Below, one piece after another: positions 39,032-48,102 of a stretch of DNA of 64,000 bases. The stretch comes from Corynebacterium pollutisoli (GTDB lineage: Bacteria; Actinomycetota; Actinomycetes; Mycobacteriales; Mycobacteriaceae). The notes beneath the pieces were generated by a model. It was not told where the DNA came from and searched no databases. It saw only the letters and a list, made by a program, of their open reading frames with translations. The translations under genes were made by a program, and so were the position numbers. Location of the stretch: NCBI RefSeq assembly GCF_900177745.1, contig NZ_FXAR01000001.1, positions 248,001 through 312,000 on the forward strand, given 5' to 3'. The first letter of the stretch is position 1; every line of letters starts with the position of its first letter.

Positions 39032-39772
39032 ATGCGGGCGCAGCCGTACCGCGACCGGGCGCTGGTGGTGCGGACCTACGACTTCGGCGAGGCCGACCGC
39101 ATCATCGTGCTGCTCACACGGCACCACGGGATCCGGCGCGGGGTGGCGAAGGGGGTGCGGCGGTCGAAGTCGCGTTTCGGGTCGCGGCTGCAGCACTTCG
39201 TCGACATCGACGTGCAGCTCTACCCGGGCCGCAACCTCGAGTCGATCACGGGGGCGGACACCGTCGCCTACTACGGGGCGGGCATCATCGACCACTACGA
39301 GCGCTACACCGCCGCGTGCGCGGCCCTGGAGACGGCGGAGAGGCTGTCCCAGGATGAGGATCCGTGGCTGTTCGACCACCTCACCGAGACGCTCGCCCGG
39401 ATGCAGACGACGGCGCACCCGACCATCGTCCTCGACGCCTTTCTCCTGCAGGCGATGACCCACGCGGGGTGGGCCCCGAGCCTGTTCGACTGCGCCCAGT
39501 GCGGGGCACCGGGCCCGCACCACGCCTTCCACCCGGCGGTCGGCGGCGCGGCGTGTGTGCAGTGCCGTCCCCCGGGGGCGGCGGAGGTTCCGGAGGAGGC
39601 GCTGCACCTCATGTGGCTGCTCAATCATGCGCACTGGCCTGCAGCGATGGCGATCGTCGATAAGCAGGACGGCAACCACCTGGGTGCCGTCGCGCACCGG
39701 CTCACCCGGGCGCACCTGCAATGGCATCTGGAACAGAAGGTCACCAGTCTGGGCGTCATGGACCAGACGTAG
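39032..39772 (+). CDS. recO: DNA repair protein RecO
   Basis: RecF-pathway recombination mediator, 246 aa: N-terminal OB-fold ([20 protein letters not shown]) and a C-terminal zinc-binding part with CAQCG and CVQC cysteines, all four present. ATG follows the era stop without a gap. Its TAG stop is the first half of the TAGGAT -10 box of uppS. The order era-recO-uppS is conserved in actinobacteria. Confidence 0.94.
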   Translation: MRAQPYRDRALVVRTYDFGEADRIIVLLTRHHGIRRGVAKGVRRSKSRFGSRLQHFVDIDVQLYPGRNLESITGADTVAYYGAGIIDHYERYTAACAALETAERLSQDEDPWLFDHLTETLARMQTTAHPTIVLDAFLLQAMTHAGWAPSLFDCAQCGAPGPHHAFHPAVGGAACVQCRPPGAAEVPEEALHLMWLLNHAHWPAAMAIVDKQDGNHLGAVAHRLTRAHLQWHLEQKVTSLGVMDQT

Positions 39773-39782
39773 GATGGTCTGC

Positions 39783-40523
39783 GTGAGTAACGCACCCTTG
39801 AACCCCCCGAACATCCCCGCCGAGTTCATCCCCGACCACATCGCCCTGGTGATGGACGGTAACGGGCGCTGGGCGCAGCAGCGCGGTCTCAAGCGCACGG
39901 AGGGGCACAAGCGCGGTGAGGCCGTGCTCATGGACGTCGTCGACGCCTGCCTGGCACTCGGGGTGCCGTACCTGTCGGCCTACGCCTTCTCGACGGAGAA
40001 CTGGCGCCGCTCGGCGGACGAGGTCCGCTTCCTCATGGGCTTCAACCGGGACGTGCTGCGCCGCCAGCGCGACGTCCTCAACGCCAAGGGTGTGCGGGTG
40101 CGCTGGGTGGGCCGCCGCCCGCGCCTGTGGCGCACCGTCATCCGCGAACTCGAGGTCGCGGAGGAGATGACGCAGGACAACACCCGGATGACGCTGGCGA
40201 TGTGCGTCAACTACGGCGGTCGCGCCGAGCTTGTCGACGCCGCCCGGGAGATCGCCCGCCGCGCCGCTGCCGGCGAGCTGCGCCCCGAGGAGATCACCGA
40301 GAAGACCTTCCCCCAGTTCCTCGACGAGCCGGACATGCCGGACGTCGACCTGTTCCTGCGCCCCTCCGGTGAGAAGCGGACGTCGAACTTCCTGCCCTGG
40401 CAGTCGGCGTACGCCGAGATGGTGTACCAGGACAAGCTGTTCCCGGACTTCACTCCGCAGGATCTCTTCGACGCCGTCGTGGAGTACGCTTCTCGTGACC
40501 GTCGCTTCGGCGGCACCAAGTAG
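39783..40523 (+). CDS. uppS: Isoprenyl (decaprenyl/undecaprenyl) diphosphate synthase
   Basis: cis-Prenyltransferase of 246 aa making the polyprenyl carrier lipid for cell-wall synthesis. Motifs: [20 protein letters not shown] with the catalytic Asp, [11 protein letters not shown], and [20 protein letters not shown]. Start GTG 39783 is chosen because TAGGAT (39770-39775) lies exactly 7 nt upstream, although ATG 39774 is also in frame. Chain length (C50 or C55) cannot be read from sequence; corynebacteria often carry two such enzymes. Confidence 0.94.
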   Translation: MSNAPLNPPNIPAEFIPDHIALVMDGNGRWAQQRGLKRTEGHKRGEAVLMDVVDACLALGVPYLSAYAFSTENWRRSADEVRFLMGFNRDVLRRQRDVLNAKGVRVRWVGRRPRLWRTVIRELEVAEEMTQDNTRMTLAMCVNYGGRAELVDAAREIARRAAAGELRPEEITEKTFPQFLDEPDMPDVDLFLRPSGEKRTSNFLPWQSAYAEMVYQDKLFPDFTPQDLFDAVVEYASRDRRFGGTK

Positions 40524-40543
40524 GTAGGGGAGTGGGAGCAGCA

Positions 40544-41650
40544 GTGGTCGTCAGCAACGAGGAACCGACCCGCGCGCAGATCAACCGGTGGCGCCGCTAC
40601 CTGGCCAACGAGCGCGCCGAGGCGGCCCTCTACCGGGAGCTCGCCCGCCGCAAAACCGGCGAGGAGCGGGAGATCCTCCTGGCCCTGGCGGACTCGGAGT
40701 CCCGCCACGAGGAGTTCTGGCGCGGCAAGCTCGGCGAGTACGTCGGCTTCCCCCGCCAGCCCGACCTGGGCACCCGTTTCATGGGCTTCCTGGCGAAACG
40801 TTTCGGCTCTGTGTTCACCCTGGCGCTCATGCAGTCGGCGGAGGCGCGCAGCCCCTACATCAAGGACGAGGACGCCCCGGAGCAGATCGCGGCCGACGAG
40901 CGCATCCACGCCGAGGTGGTCCGCGGTCTGGCGGCCCGGGGACGGGAGAAGATGTCCGGTGGTTTCCGCGCCGCCGTGTTCGGTGCCAACGATGGCCTGG
41001 TGTCCAACCTGGCGCTCGTCGTCGGCGTCATGGGTTCCGGCGTCTCGTCGAACATGATCCTGCTCACCGGCGTCTCCGGTCTGTTGGCCGGCGCGCTGTC
41101 CATGGCGGCCGGCGAGTACGTGTCGGTGACCTCCCAGCGGGAGCTCCTCGAGGCCTCCACCCCGCACCCCAAGGCGCACACGCTGCTGCCCTCGCTCGAC
41201 GTCAACGCCAACGAGCTGGCGCTGGTCTACCGCGCCCGCGGCATGAGCGAGAAGGAGGCGCAGTCCAAGGCGCAGGCCGAGTTCTCGCGCATGGCGCTGG
41301 AGCAGGCCATCGGCCTCGACCGGGAGGACAGCCCCGGCGAGCAGGAGACGTGGACCGACCCCGGTGAGGTCGTGGGTTCGCCGTGGACGGCCGCCGGGTC
41401 GAGCTTCCTTTTTTTCGCGGGTGGCGCGTTCATCCCGATCATCCCGTTCCTCTTCGGGGCGTCGCCCGTACTCGGCGCGGTCATCGCGATGGTGCTGGTG
41501 TCCTGCGCGCTCATGTTCACCGGCGGTGTCGTCGGCGTGCTCTCCGGGAAGCCGCCGTTCTCGCGGGCCATGCGCCAGCTGGCGATCGGCCTGGGGGCGG
41601 CCGCCATCACCTACCTGCTGGGTGTGGCGTTCGGTACCGTGATCGGCTAG
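40544..41650 (+). CDS. VIT1/CCC1 family protein with N-terminal ferritin-like domain
   Basis: 368-aa membrane protein: a cytosolic four-helix ferritin/rubrerythrin-like domain (residues about 1-140) with ExxH iron motifs in ESRHEEFW and DERIHAEV, fused to a VIT/CCC1 transporter domain of about five helices (FGANDGLVSNLALVVGVMG; LLAGALSMAAGEYVSVTSQR). Such fusions move Fe2+ or Mn2+ across the membrane. GTG 40544 with GGGAG upstream is favoured over GTG 40532. Convergent with the metal regulator zur (4-bp overlap). Confidence 0.88.
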   Translation: MVVSNEEPTRAQINRWRRYLANERAEAALYRELARRKTGEEREILLALADSESRHEEFWRGKLGEYVGFPRQPDLGTRFMGFLAKRFGSVFTLALMQSAEARSPYIKDEDAPEQIAADERIHAEVVRGLAARGREKMSGGFRAAVFGANDGLVSNLALVVGVMGSGVSSNMILLTGVSGLLAGALSMAAGEYVSVTSQRELLEASTPHPKAHTLLPSLDVNANELALVYRARGMSEKEAQSKAQAEFSRMALEQAIGLDREDSPGEQETWTDPGEVVGSPWTAAGSSFLFFAGGAFIPIIPFLFGASPVLGAVIAMVLVSCALMFTGGVVGVLSGKPPFSRAMRQLAIGLGAAAITYLLGVAFGTVIG

Positions 41651-42084
41651 TTCCCCTCGTCCCGGCGGGCGGCGGCGCATTCCGGGCACAGCCCGTAGAT
41701 CTCGGCGTCATGGCCGGTGAGCTGGAATCCGTGCTTTTCCGCGACCTGCTTGGCCCAGGTCTCGACGCTGCCGCCGTCGATCTCCTCGGTCCGGCCGCAC
41801 TGCGTGCACACGAGGTGATGGTGGTGGTGCGGGGAGACGCACTGGCGGTACAGGGTCTCGCCGGTGGCCATGTGGAGGACGTCGACGGCCTCGATCTCCG
41901 CGAGGGACTGGAGGGTGCGGTACACCGTGGTCAGGCCGACCTGGAGGTCCCTGTTCTCCAGCTCACGGTGGATCTCCTTGGCCGAGGCGAAGGTGTCGAT
42001 CTCGGAGAGGACGTTGATGACCGCGGTGCGCTGACGGGTGTTGCGGGCCCCGAGCTTCGGAACACCGGAGGACGTGGGAGACAT
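41647..42084 (-). CDS. zur: Fur-family zinc uptake regulator
   Basis: 145-aa Fur-superfamily repressor. Winged-helix DNA-binding domain (RNTRQRTAVINVLSEIDTFA, QVGLTTVYRTLQSLAEIEAV), then a dimerisation domain with VSPHHHHHLVCTQCGRTEEI and the second cysteine pair CPECAAARRD, making the Cys4 structural zinc site. It lies downstream of an ArsR gene, the arrangement known for zur in mycobacteria and corynebacteria, hence Zur rather than Fur. ATG 42084 chosen; a longer start at 42120 is possible. Confidence 0.88.
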   Translation of the reverse strand: MSPTSSGVPKLGARNTRQRTAVINVLSEIDTFASAKEIHRELENRDLQVGLTTVYRTLQSLAEIEAVDVLHMATGETLYRQCVSPHHHHHLVCTQCGRTEEIDGGSVETWAKQVAEKHGFQLTGHDAEIYGLCPECAAARRDEGN

Positions 42085-42188
42085 GTACGGGCTCTTCCTG
42101 AGAAACGGGATCGAGTACATATCCCATTATGTACGCTCGCGCTGATTCAGGCAGCGCGAGCAGGGCGGACGGGTCTGAGAGAAGATTC

Positions 42189-42692
42189 TCAGGAGAACGC
42201 GTTGGGCACCGGCGGGGTGGGGGCCGGGGACGGGATGGTGTCGGTGTTGCCCGGGGTGCCGGCGGCCGCGGCCGGGGCGTGGGCCACCTGGCCGACGGGG
42301 TCCTCCTCGGTCCCTGCGCCGCGCGGGACGTCGGTGTGGCCGATCTGGACCACATTGTCGGGGTCGGGGGTGGGTTCCGCGCCGGAGCGCTGCAGATCGC
42401 GGGCGTGGAGGCCGAGCTTGACGGCCGCGGTGATGATGTCCGCCGCCTGGGGGAGCACGAGGCGGTAGATGACCTCGCGGCCGCGGCGCTCGGAGTCGAC
42501 GATGCCGGAGCGCTTGAGCACGCGCAGGTGCTGCGAGATCAGCGGCTGGGACTTGCCCAGACCGTCGACCAGCTCGTGGACGAAGTGATCCCGGATCGAC
42601 AGACGCCAGATGATCTGTACGCGCAGGCGCGAATCGAGCGCGCCGATGATGGCCTCGGCGGCGTCGAGATCAGTGTCCGAGTAAGTGTTCAT
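42189..42692 (-). CDS. ArsR-family metal-type regulator with long Pro/Ala-rich tail
   Basis: 167-aa ArsR/SmtB winged-helix protein: domain at residues about 10-95 (ALDSRLRVQIIWRLSIRDHF, GKSQPLISQHLRVLKRSGIV), followed by a 70-residue Pro/Ala/Thr-rich low-complexity tail unusual for the family. Position upstream of zur mirrors the ArsR-zur pair (SmtB/Znr-like) of mycobacteria and corynebacteria, suggesting zinc or another metal as effector. No cysteine ligands are present; any metal site would use His/Asp. ATG 42692 has a GGGATGGG just upstream. Confidence 0.85.
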   Translation of the reverse strand: MNTYSDTDLDAAEAIIGALDSRLRVQIIWRLSIRDHFVHELVDGLGKSQPLISQHLRVLKRSGIVDSERRGREVIYRLVLPQAADIITAAVKLGLHARDLQRSGAEPTPDPDNVVQIGHTDVPRGAGTEEDPVGQVAHAPAAAAGTPGNTDTIPSPAPTPPVPNAFS

Positions 42693-43008
42693 CCCATCCC
42701 AGTTCTTCCGCACGTGAGGTCTGAGGGGATTTTCTCGCGTCCCGATCTAGGCCAATTACGTGACTAATTATGTTCGAAAAGAGCTGCGTAAATGCTTCAG
42801 CGTGCTGATTTCCCGATTATACCCCTCAGGCCCGCCAATCTAGACATTTGGTGGCCCATGGAACATAAATACCAGCTCTCGGTTTCCGCGGATAGTACCA
42901 CTGGCCCCCGGGGCGAGGTCAACCCCGAATGACCTCGGGAACAAGGTGAGGCTACACTCGTTGTGAATCATGATCGACTTATCCCCTACCAGAGGAGTCT
43001 GAAGCCAC
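42693..43008. promoter_or_regulatory. Divergent control region of the ArsR-zur and glyS units
   Basis: 316-bp gene-free gap, clearly A/T-richer than its surroundings. It holds an inverted repeat AATTA-N6-TAATT (42754-42769) that may be an ArsR-type operator, and on the glyS side TACACT (about 42953-42958) as probable -10. The glyS leader has GAGGAG about 12 nt before the ATG. No T-box or other riboswitch structure was recognised. I see no coding potential. Confidence 0.55.
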
Positions 43009-44388
43009 ATGGCGTCCGTCATCGATACCGTAGTCAACCTGTGCAAGCGCCGCGGTCTGGTGTACCAGGCCGGCGAGATCTACGGCGGTTCCCGCTCCGC
43101 ATGGGACTATGGTCCGCTCGGTGTCGAGCTCAAGGAGAACATCAAGCGCCAGTGGTGGCGTCACATGGTCACCGCCCGCCCCGACGTCGTGGGCGTGGAC
43201 ACCTCCATCATCCAGCCGCGCCAGGTGTGGGTGACCTCCGGCCACGTCGAGGTCTTCACCGACCCGCTGGTGGAGTCCCTGCACACCCACAAGCGCTACC
43301 GCGCCGACCACCTCCTCGAGGCCTACGAGGAGAAGCACGGCCACCCGCCGGCGAACGGCCTGGCGGACATCAACGATCCGGAGACCGGCCAGCCGGGCAA
43401 CTGGACCGAGCCGCGCCCGTTCTCCGGTCTGCTGAAGACCTTCCTGGGCCCGGTCGATGATGAGGAGGGTCTGCACTACCTCCGCCCGGAGACCGCGCAG
43501 GGCATCTTCGTCAACTTCAAAAACGTCATGACCTCTGCGCGCATGAAGCCGCCGTTCGGCATCGCCAACATCGGCAAGTCCTTCCGCAACGAGATCACCC
43601 CGGGCAACTTCATCTTCCGTACCCGCGAGTTCGAGCAGATGGAGCTGGAGTTCTTCGTCAAGCCGGGCACCGATGAGGAGTGGCACCAGCACTGGATCGA
43701 CTCCCGCATGCAGTGGTACGTCGACCTGGGCATCAACCCGGAGAACCTGCGTTTCTACGAGCACCCGCAGGAGGCTCTGTCCCACTACTCCAAGCGCACC
43801 GTCGACATCGAGTACGCCTACCACTTCCAGGGCTCCAAGTGGGGCGAGCTGGAGGGCATCGCCAACCGTACCGACTACGACCTCAAGGTCCACTCGGAGG
43901 GCTCCGGCGAGGACCTCTCCTACTTCGACCAGGAGACCAACGAGCGCTGGATCCCGTACGTCATCGAGCCGGCCGCCGGCCTGGGTCGTGCCTTCATGGC
44001 CTTCCTCATCGACGCGTACCACGAGGATGAGGCCCCGAACGCCAAGGGTGGCGTCGATACGCGTGTCGTGCTGAAGCTGGATCGTCGCCTCGCCCCGGTG
44101 AAGGTGGCCGTCCTGCCGCTGTCGAAGAAGCCGGAGCTCGCTGAGCCGGCCCAGGAGATCGCCGCGCAGCTGCGTCAGCTGTGGAACGTCGAGTACGACA
44201 CCTCCGGTGCCATCGGTCGTCGTTACCGTCGTCAGGACGAGATCGGTACCCCGTTCTGCGTCACCGTCGACTTCGACACCCTCGAGGACAACGCCGTCAC
44301 CGTCCGTGAGCGCGACACCATGGAGCAGGAGCGTGTGAAGATCGAGGACCTGCAGGACTACCTGGCCACCCGCCTCGTGGGCTGCTGA
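43009..44388 (+). CDS. glyS: Glycine-tRNA ligase, dimeric class II type
   Basis: Single-chain alpha2 glycyl-tRNA synthetase, 459 aa. Class II motifs: [20 protein letters not shown], motif 2 [20 protein letters not shown], motif 3 [14 protein letters not shown]; the C-terminal anticodon-binding domain starts around [10 protein letters not shown]. The start at ATG 43009 is preceded by GAGGAG. Codon use is very regular, as expected for a highly expressed gene. Followed after 2 nt by a small membrane-protein gene. Confidence 0.96.
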   Translation: MASVIDTVVNLCKRRGLVYQAGEIYGGSRSAWDYGPLGVELKENIKRQWWRHMVTARPDVVGVDTSIIQPRQVWVTSGHVEVFTDPLVESLHTHKRYRADHLLEAYEEKHGHPPANGLADINDPETGQPGNWTEPRPFSGLLKTFLGPVDDEEGLHYLRPETAQGIFVNFKNVMTSARMKPPFGIANIGKSFRNEITPGNFIFRTREFEQMELEFFVKPGTDEEWHQHWIDSRMQWYVDLGINPENLRFYEHPQEALSHYSKRTVDIEYAYHFQGSKWGELEGIANRTDYDLKVHSEGSGEDLSYFDQETNERWIPYVIEPAAGLGRAFMAFLIDAYHEDEAPNAKGGVDTRVVLKLDRRLAPVKVAVLPLSKKPELAEPAQEIAAQLRQLWNVEYDTSGAIGRRYRRQDEIGTPFCVTVDFDTLEDNAVTVRERDTMEQERVKIEDLQDYLATRLVGC

Positions 44389-44390
44389 TC

Positions 44391-44897
44391 ATGCACTACA
44401 CCAGCTGGGACCGCAGCGACGCCGACCGGCCCGTCCTCCTCGCCGAGGGCGGCCCGGAGGTGCTGGCGCGCTTCGACAAGACCTCCGCCGACGTCGACGG
44501 GGAGAAGTGGACCCTCGCGTTCGACGCGGAGTCCGGCGCGACCGCCACGCTTCTCGACGTCCCGGTCCTCACCGCCGAGGCCAACTTCAAGAAGGACAAG
44601 ACGATCCCGGTGTCCATCGGGAACCGCAGCTTCGTCCTCGTGAACGAGGCCTCCAACAACTGGATCGTCGACGACGAGAACGGCACCAAGGTCGCCCAGT
44701 TCTCCGGCGGCAACAACGGTGTGCGCAAGGCCATCCTCGAGTTCGAGGGGGAGACCGACCTGCCCCGTGACGCCGTCGTCGGCCTGAGCTGGCTGGCCCG
44801 TCTCGCGCTGGAGCAGCGACTGTCCCGCACCTCGACGGCGGTCATCGCCACCCTGGCGCTCATGACCGTCGCCGCGATCCTGGCGTTCATCATCTAG
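44391..44897 (+). CDS. Tubby/LURP-like hypothetical protein with C-terminal membrane anchor
   Basis: 168-aa protein starting 2 nt after glyS. A beta-rich N-terminal domain (KWTLAFDAESGATATLLDVP; SIGNRSFVLVNEASNNWIVD) reminiscent of tubby-C/LURP-one folds is followed by a single C-terminal helix (STAVIATLALMTVAAILAFII region). The following gene starts immediately and encodes a related-looking protein without the helix. I assign no function; the fold suggestion rests on pattern only. Confidence 0.7.
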   Translation: MHYTSWDRSDADRPVLLAEGGPEVLARFDKTSADVDGEKWTLAFDAESGATATLLDVPVLTAEANFKKDKTIPVSIGNRSFVLVNEASNNWIVDDENGTKVAQFSGGNNGVRKAILEFEGETDLPRDAVVGLSWLARLALEQRLSRTSTAVIATLALMTVAAILAFII

Positions 44898-45359
44898 ATG
44901 GCCATCGAGGAACGGCCGGTGGGCCCGTGGTTCTGGGAGGGCAACGAGCTTTTCGACGCCCACCGGGAGCTCATCGCCACCGTCCGCTCCGACGTCATCT
45001 TCTTCCGCTCGGAGCGCCTCCTCGTCGAGTCCGAGCCCGGACCCATCCAGTTCCGGGCCCGGGCCACCACCGGCGACGGCCGCGTGTTCACCCTGGCCCA
45101 GAACGGCTTCACCGTGGGCACCCTCCACGCCGACTGCGCCGGGCGGGCGTACGTCCTGCGCCGCACCAGTGTGTGGCGCAAGGAACGCAACATCTACGAC
45201 GCCGCCGGGGGAGTGGTCGCCCGCGTGCGTCCGCTCATCTCCGGGCGGGTCGAACTCCACGCCGGCCCCACCTACGACGATCTGCCGCCCATCGACGCGG
45301 TGTTCCTGTCCTGGGGCTGCGTCCTCGTGGACTCCCCGGTGCGGCGCCCGCGGGTGTAG
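44898..45359 (+). CDS. Hypothetical tubby/LURP-like protein
   Basis: 153-aa soluble protein beginning right after the stop of the previous gene, so co-translated with it. Repeating beta patterns (WEGNELFDAHRELIATVRSD; YVLRRTSVWRKERNIYDAAG; VVARVRPLISGRVELHAG) suggest a phospholipid-scramblase/tubby-like beta-barrel. The pair may form a membrane-anchored and soluble duo. Its stop codon lies inside a large hairpin (45356-45420). Confidence 0.68.
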   Translation: MAIEERPVGPWFWEGNELFDAHRELIATVRSDVIFFRSERLLVESEPGPIQFRARATTGDGRVFTLAQNGFTVGTLHADCAGRAYVLRRTSVWRKERNIYDAAGGVVARVRPLISGRVELHAGPTYDDLPPIDAVFLSWGCVLVDSPVRRPRV

Positions 45360-45420
45360 ATCATCGTGCAGTAAGGCCTTTTTCGGCCCTCGATTCCGGC
45401 CCTACTGCACGATGATCTAC
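45356..45420. terminator. Large near-perfect inverted repeat, probable bidirectional terminator
   Basis: Left arm 45356-45378 and right arm 45398-45420 are complementary at 22 of 23 positions (core ATCATCGTGCAGTA / TACTGCACGATGAT) around a 19-nt spacer containing TTTTTCGGCC. The hairpin begins on the TAG stop codon of the upstream gene and ends 13 bp before the stop of the convergent TPM gene, the right place to end both transcripts. Its arm length is far beyond a normal terminator and no T-run follows the stem, so another role is possible. Confidence 0.7.
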
Positions 45421-45433
45421 CTTAAGTGGCCGA

Positions 45434-47449
45434 TCAGAACGACCCGCCGCGGAAGCCGCCGCCGCCTCCGCCGAAGCCGCCCCCGCCACCGAAGCCTCCG
45501 CCGAAGCCGCCTCCGCGGCCGCCGCCGCCGAGGATCTGGCCGATGACCATGCCGGTGACGATGCCGCCCATGTTGGAGCCGCCTCCGCGGTGGCTCATCT
45601 GGCGACGGTTGTAGTCGTTGTAGTCCGACTGGGCGCGCTTGAGGGCGCGCTTCGCCGCGGTGACCGCCTGGCGTGCGAAGTCGATGGCCTGGCGGGTCTC
45701 GGAGGTGCGCAGCTGCAGGGCCTGGGCCTGGAGCCGCTTGGCGTCGGCGAGCATGGTGCGGGCCTCGGCCTTGACCACGCGGCCGCGGGAGGCGATGAAG
45801 TCCTCGGCGGCCTGGATGGACACGCCGGCGGCCTGCAGCTGCTGGTCGAGGAGCTGCAGCTGGCGGGACTGGTCGGCGGTGGTCTCGCGGACGCGGTCGA
45901 GCTGCTCGTCGAGTTCGCCGTCGATGTCGGTGAGCGCGGTGTAGGCGCCGAGGGGATCGGTCGAGGAGATGGAGCGGGCCTCGTCGACGACGGTGATGGC
46001 GCGGCCGACGACCTCGTCGAGCTTCTGCCAGTCGGCGCGCGCGCCCTCGGAGATGCCCCGACGCTTGAGGTCGCCGGCCTCGCGGATCTCGTCCTCGACC
46101 TCCTGGAGGAGGTCGCCGATCTGGGCCTGGGCGGTGGCGATGTTCTCGTCGGCACGCTCGATGCCGCCGAGCATGCGGTCGGCGACCTCGATGGCGTGCT
46201 CGGAGTCACGGATGGCGTCGACCAGTCCGCCCTGCTCACCGGCGGGTCGGGCCTCGAGCTCGCGGGCGGTGGTGAGGGACTTCTCGGCCTCGTCAAGGGC
46301 GGCGCCGGCCAGGTCGACGTTGTCGTCGATGGACTCCAGCACCTCGGGGGAGTAGCGGGAGCGCAGGCCGCCCAGCTGATCCTCGGCGCGCGGGAGGCGG
46401 GTGCGCAGGTCGATGGTCGCCTGGGTGAGTTCGTCGATCTTGCGGTCGGCGGTGGCCAGCAGGTTACGCATGGAGGCGAAGGCCTCAGCCTCGGCGTCGA
46501 GGGCGTCGTCGGCCTGGCCGCAGGAGGAGATGATGGACTCGAGCATGGAGCGGCGCTCGGCCTCGGTCTCGGGGATGGAGTCGTTGAGGCGCTGCTGCAG
46601 GGCGAAGGCCTTCTGCAGGGTGGTCGTCGAGTGGTTCATCGCCTTGGTGAACGAGCGGGTGCGCTCGGGTCCGAACTCGGCGATGGCCAGGTCGAGTTCC
46701 TCGCGGCTGCGGCGGATGGATTCGTCGGTGGAGACGAGCTCCTCGTGGGCGAGCTGCTCGAGGGTCTCCATCGGCAGGGCCGAAAGGCGCCGGGTGTCGG
46801 TGGGTTCGATGGCGCGGGAGTCCTCGAGGACGGCGGCCTCGTTCTGCTTCCGCTTGCGGCGCGAGTAGGCGTAGATGCCGCCACCGGCGGCGACGGCCGC
46901 TGCGGCACCGCCGCCCAGCCAGGCCAGCGACTCGCCGGACATCTCCCCGGAGGTGGCGGCGGCCTCGACTGCGGCGTCGGCGGCCCCGTACCAGTCGTCG
47001 GAGGCCAGGTGCGGGAACGCGGCGTCGGCCATCCGGTCGACCTCGGACTGCGGCCACTCGTTGCCGCCGTTGATGCCGAACTGGCGGTCCTCGGTGGCCA
47101 CGGCCATGACCACGGTGTTGCCGCCGCCGTTGGCCTCCACGGAGCGGTCGGTCCACTCCTCGGGGCTCAGGCCCCCGAAGCTGGGCAGGTAGACCACGTA
47201 GATCGACTTGTAGGAGTCGATCTTGTACTGCTGGATCTTGTCCGTGAGGTCCGCGCTCTGGGAGGCGTCGAGCACCCCGGAATAGTCGGTGACCGGCGTG
47301 GTCAGGTTCTCCGGTGCCACAGCGGTCGCCGGGGCCTGCGCCTGGATGGTGGTCTCCGCCAGGGTTAGCGGAGCACCGCCGATGAGTGCGGCGGCACCGA
47401 TCACGGCGGCCGCGGCCAGGGTCTTCGGGCGGGGCAGCATGCGTTTCAT
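45434..47449 (-). CDS. TPM-domain membrane protein with coiled coil and Gly-rich tail
   Basis: 671 aa: signal peptide (MKRMLPRPKTLAAAAVIGAA), extracytoplasmic TPM domain (about 50-180; PVTDYSGVLDASQSADLTDK and EDRQFGINGGNEW), one membrane helix (SLAWLGGGAAAAVAAGGGIY), a long helical, probably coiled-coil region (about 230-590), and a Gly/Phe tail rich in GGGFGGG. TPM proteins act at the envelope or thylakoid; bacterial roles are unclear. TAGTCT lies 7 nt before ATG 47449 on a promoter shared with the divergent ydcF-like gene, so the mRNA is probably leaderless. Confidence 0.88.
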   Translation of the reverse strand: MKRMLPRPKTLAAAAVIGAAALIGGAPLTLAETTIQAQAPATAVAPENLTTPVTDYSGVLDASQSADLTDKIQQYKIDSYKSIYVVYLPSFGGLSPEEWTDRSVEANGGGNTVVMAVATEDRQFGINGGNEWPQSEVDRMADAAFPHLASDDWYGAADAAVEAAATSGEMSGESLAWLGGGAAAAVAAGGGIYAYSRRKRKQNEAAVLEDSRAIEPTDTRRLSALPMETLEQLAHEELVSTDESIRRSREELDLAIAEFGPERTRSFTKAMNHSTTTLQKAFALQQRLNDSIPETEAERRSMLESIISSCGQADDALDAEAEAFASMRNLLATADRKIDELTQATIDLRTRLPRAEDQLGGLRSRYSPEVLESIDDNVDLAGAALDEAEKSLTTARELEARPAGEQGGLVDAIRDSEHAIEVADRMLGGIERADENIATAQAQIGDLLQEVEDEIREAGDLKRRGISEGARADWQKLDEVVGRAITVVDEARSISSTDPLGAYTALTDIDGELDEQLDRVRETTADQSRQLQLLDQQLQAAGVSIQAAEDFIASRGRVVKAEARTMLADAKRLQAQALQLRTSETRQAIDFARQAVTAAKRALKRAQSDYNDYNRRQMSHRGGGSNMGGIVTGMVIGQILGGGGRGGGFGGGFGGGGGFGGGGGGFRGGSF

Positions 47450-47473
47450 GCCGCCCAGACTACCGTTTAGAGG
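47450..47473. promoter_or_regulatory. 24-bp bidirectional leaderless promoter
   Basis: Only 24 bp separate the divergent starts at 47449 (minus) and 47474 (plus). On the minus strand TAGTCT (47457-47462) lies 7 nt before the ATG; on the plus strand TACCGT (47461-47466) lies 7 nt before the GTG. The two -10 boxes share two base pairs, so both polymerases cannot bind at once. Confidence 0.7.
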
Positions 47474-48094
47474 GTGATCCGTATTCTGCTCCACGCTTAT
47501 CGACGCCGCCGCCCGCCCGCCCCGGCCGACAGCCTCGCGGTGCTCGGTACGGCCCAGTACGACGGCACGGCCTCGCGGCAGTTCGCCGCGCGTCTCGATC
47601 ACGCGGTGGCGCTGTGGGAGGCCGGCGCGGCGAGGCACATCTACACCCTCGGCGGAAAACTGCCGGGGGACCGCTTCACCGAGGCTCAGGTGGGCAGGCG
47701 GCATCTCGTCGAGCGGGGGGTGCCCGCCGCGTCCGTCACGGAGGTGGCGGAGGGGAACGACACGGTGGGGTCGTACCAGGCGCTCGTCGAGAAGCATGAG
47801 CCCGGGCGGGTGATCGTGGTGACCGATCCCAACCACGCCCTGCGTGCGGAGATCCTCGCGCGGCAGGCCGGGATGGACGCGGTGGCGTCGCCGACGCAGA
47901 CCAGCCCGACGCAGTTTCCGTCGGTCGCGTGGTGGCGCACGCTGGCGCATGAGGTCGGCGGGATGGCGGTGGTCGATGTGTCCCGCGTCCTGGGCAGGTC
48001 GCGGGCGGATAGGCTGGAAACACTGTTGCGCAGGCTGGAGGCCGGCCTGCGGCCCTCGCGCCGGGCGCGCCATGACGCCCTGGCCGGAGAGTGA
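47474..48094 (+). CDS. YdcF/DUF218 family protein
   Basis: 206-aa DUF218 protein: SLAVLGTAQYDGTASRQFAA at the start, RHIYTLGGKLPGDRFTEAQV, then GNDTVGSYQALVEKH and VIVVTDPNHALRAEILARQA. Family members such as SanA and ElyC act in envelope/peptidoglycan precursor metabolism; this one lacks a membrane helix. GTG 47474 is supported by a TACCGT -10 exactly 7 nt upstream. Its TGA overlaps a GTG that could start dgt. Confidence 0.82.
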   Translation: MIRILLHAYRRRRPPAPADSLAVLGTAQYDGTASRQFAARLDHAVALWEAGAARHIYTLGGKLPGDRFTEAQVGRRHLVERGVPAASVTEVAEGNDTVGSYQALVEKHEPGRVIVVTDPNHALRAEILARQAGMDAVASPTQTSPTQFPSVAWWRTLAHEVGGMAVVDVSRVLGRSRADRLETLLRRLEAGLRPSRRARHDALAGE

Positions 48095-48102
48095 AGGGAC
48101 TG

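Noticed and set aside
43009..43460. T-box or glycine riboswitch before glyS
   Set aside because: The leader after the likely -10 is only about 45 nt and lacks a T-box core or glycine aptamer pattern.
45434..45560. Tandem DNA repeat of CCGCC units
   Set aside because: It encodes the Gly/Phe-rich C-terminus of the TPM protein; the repetition is at protein level.
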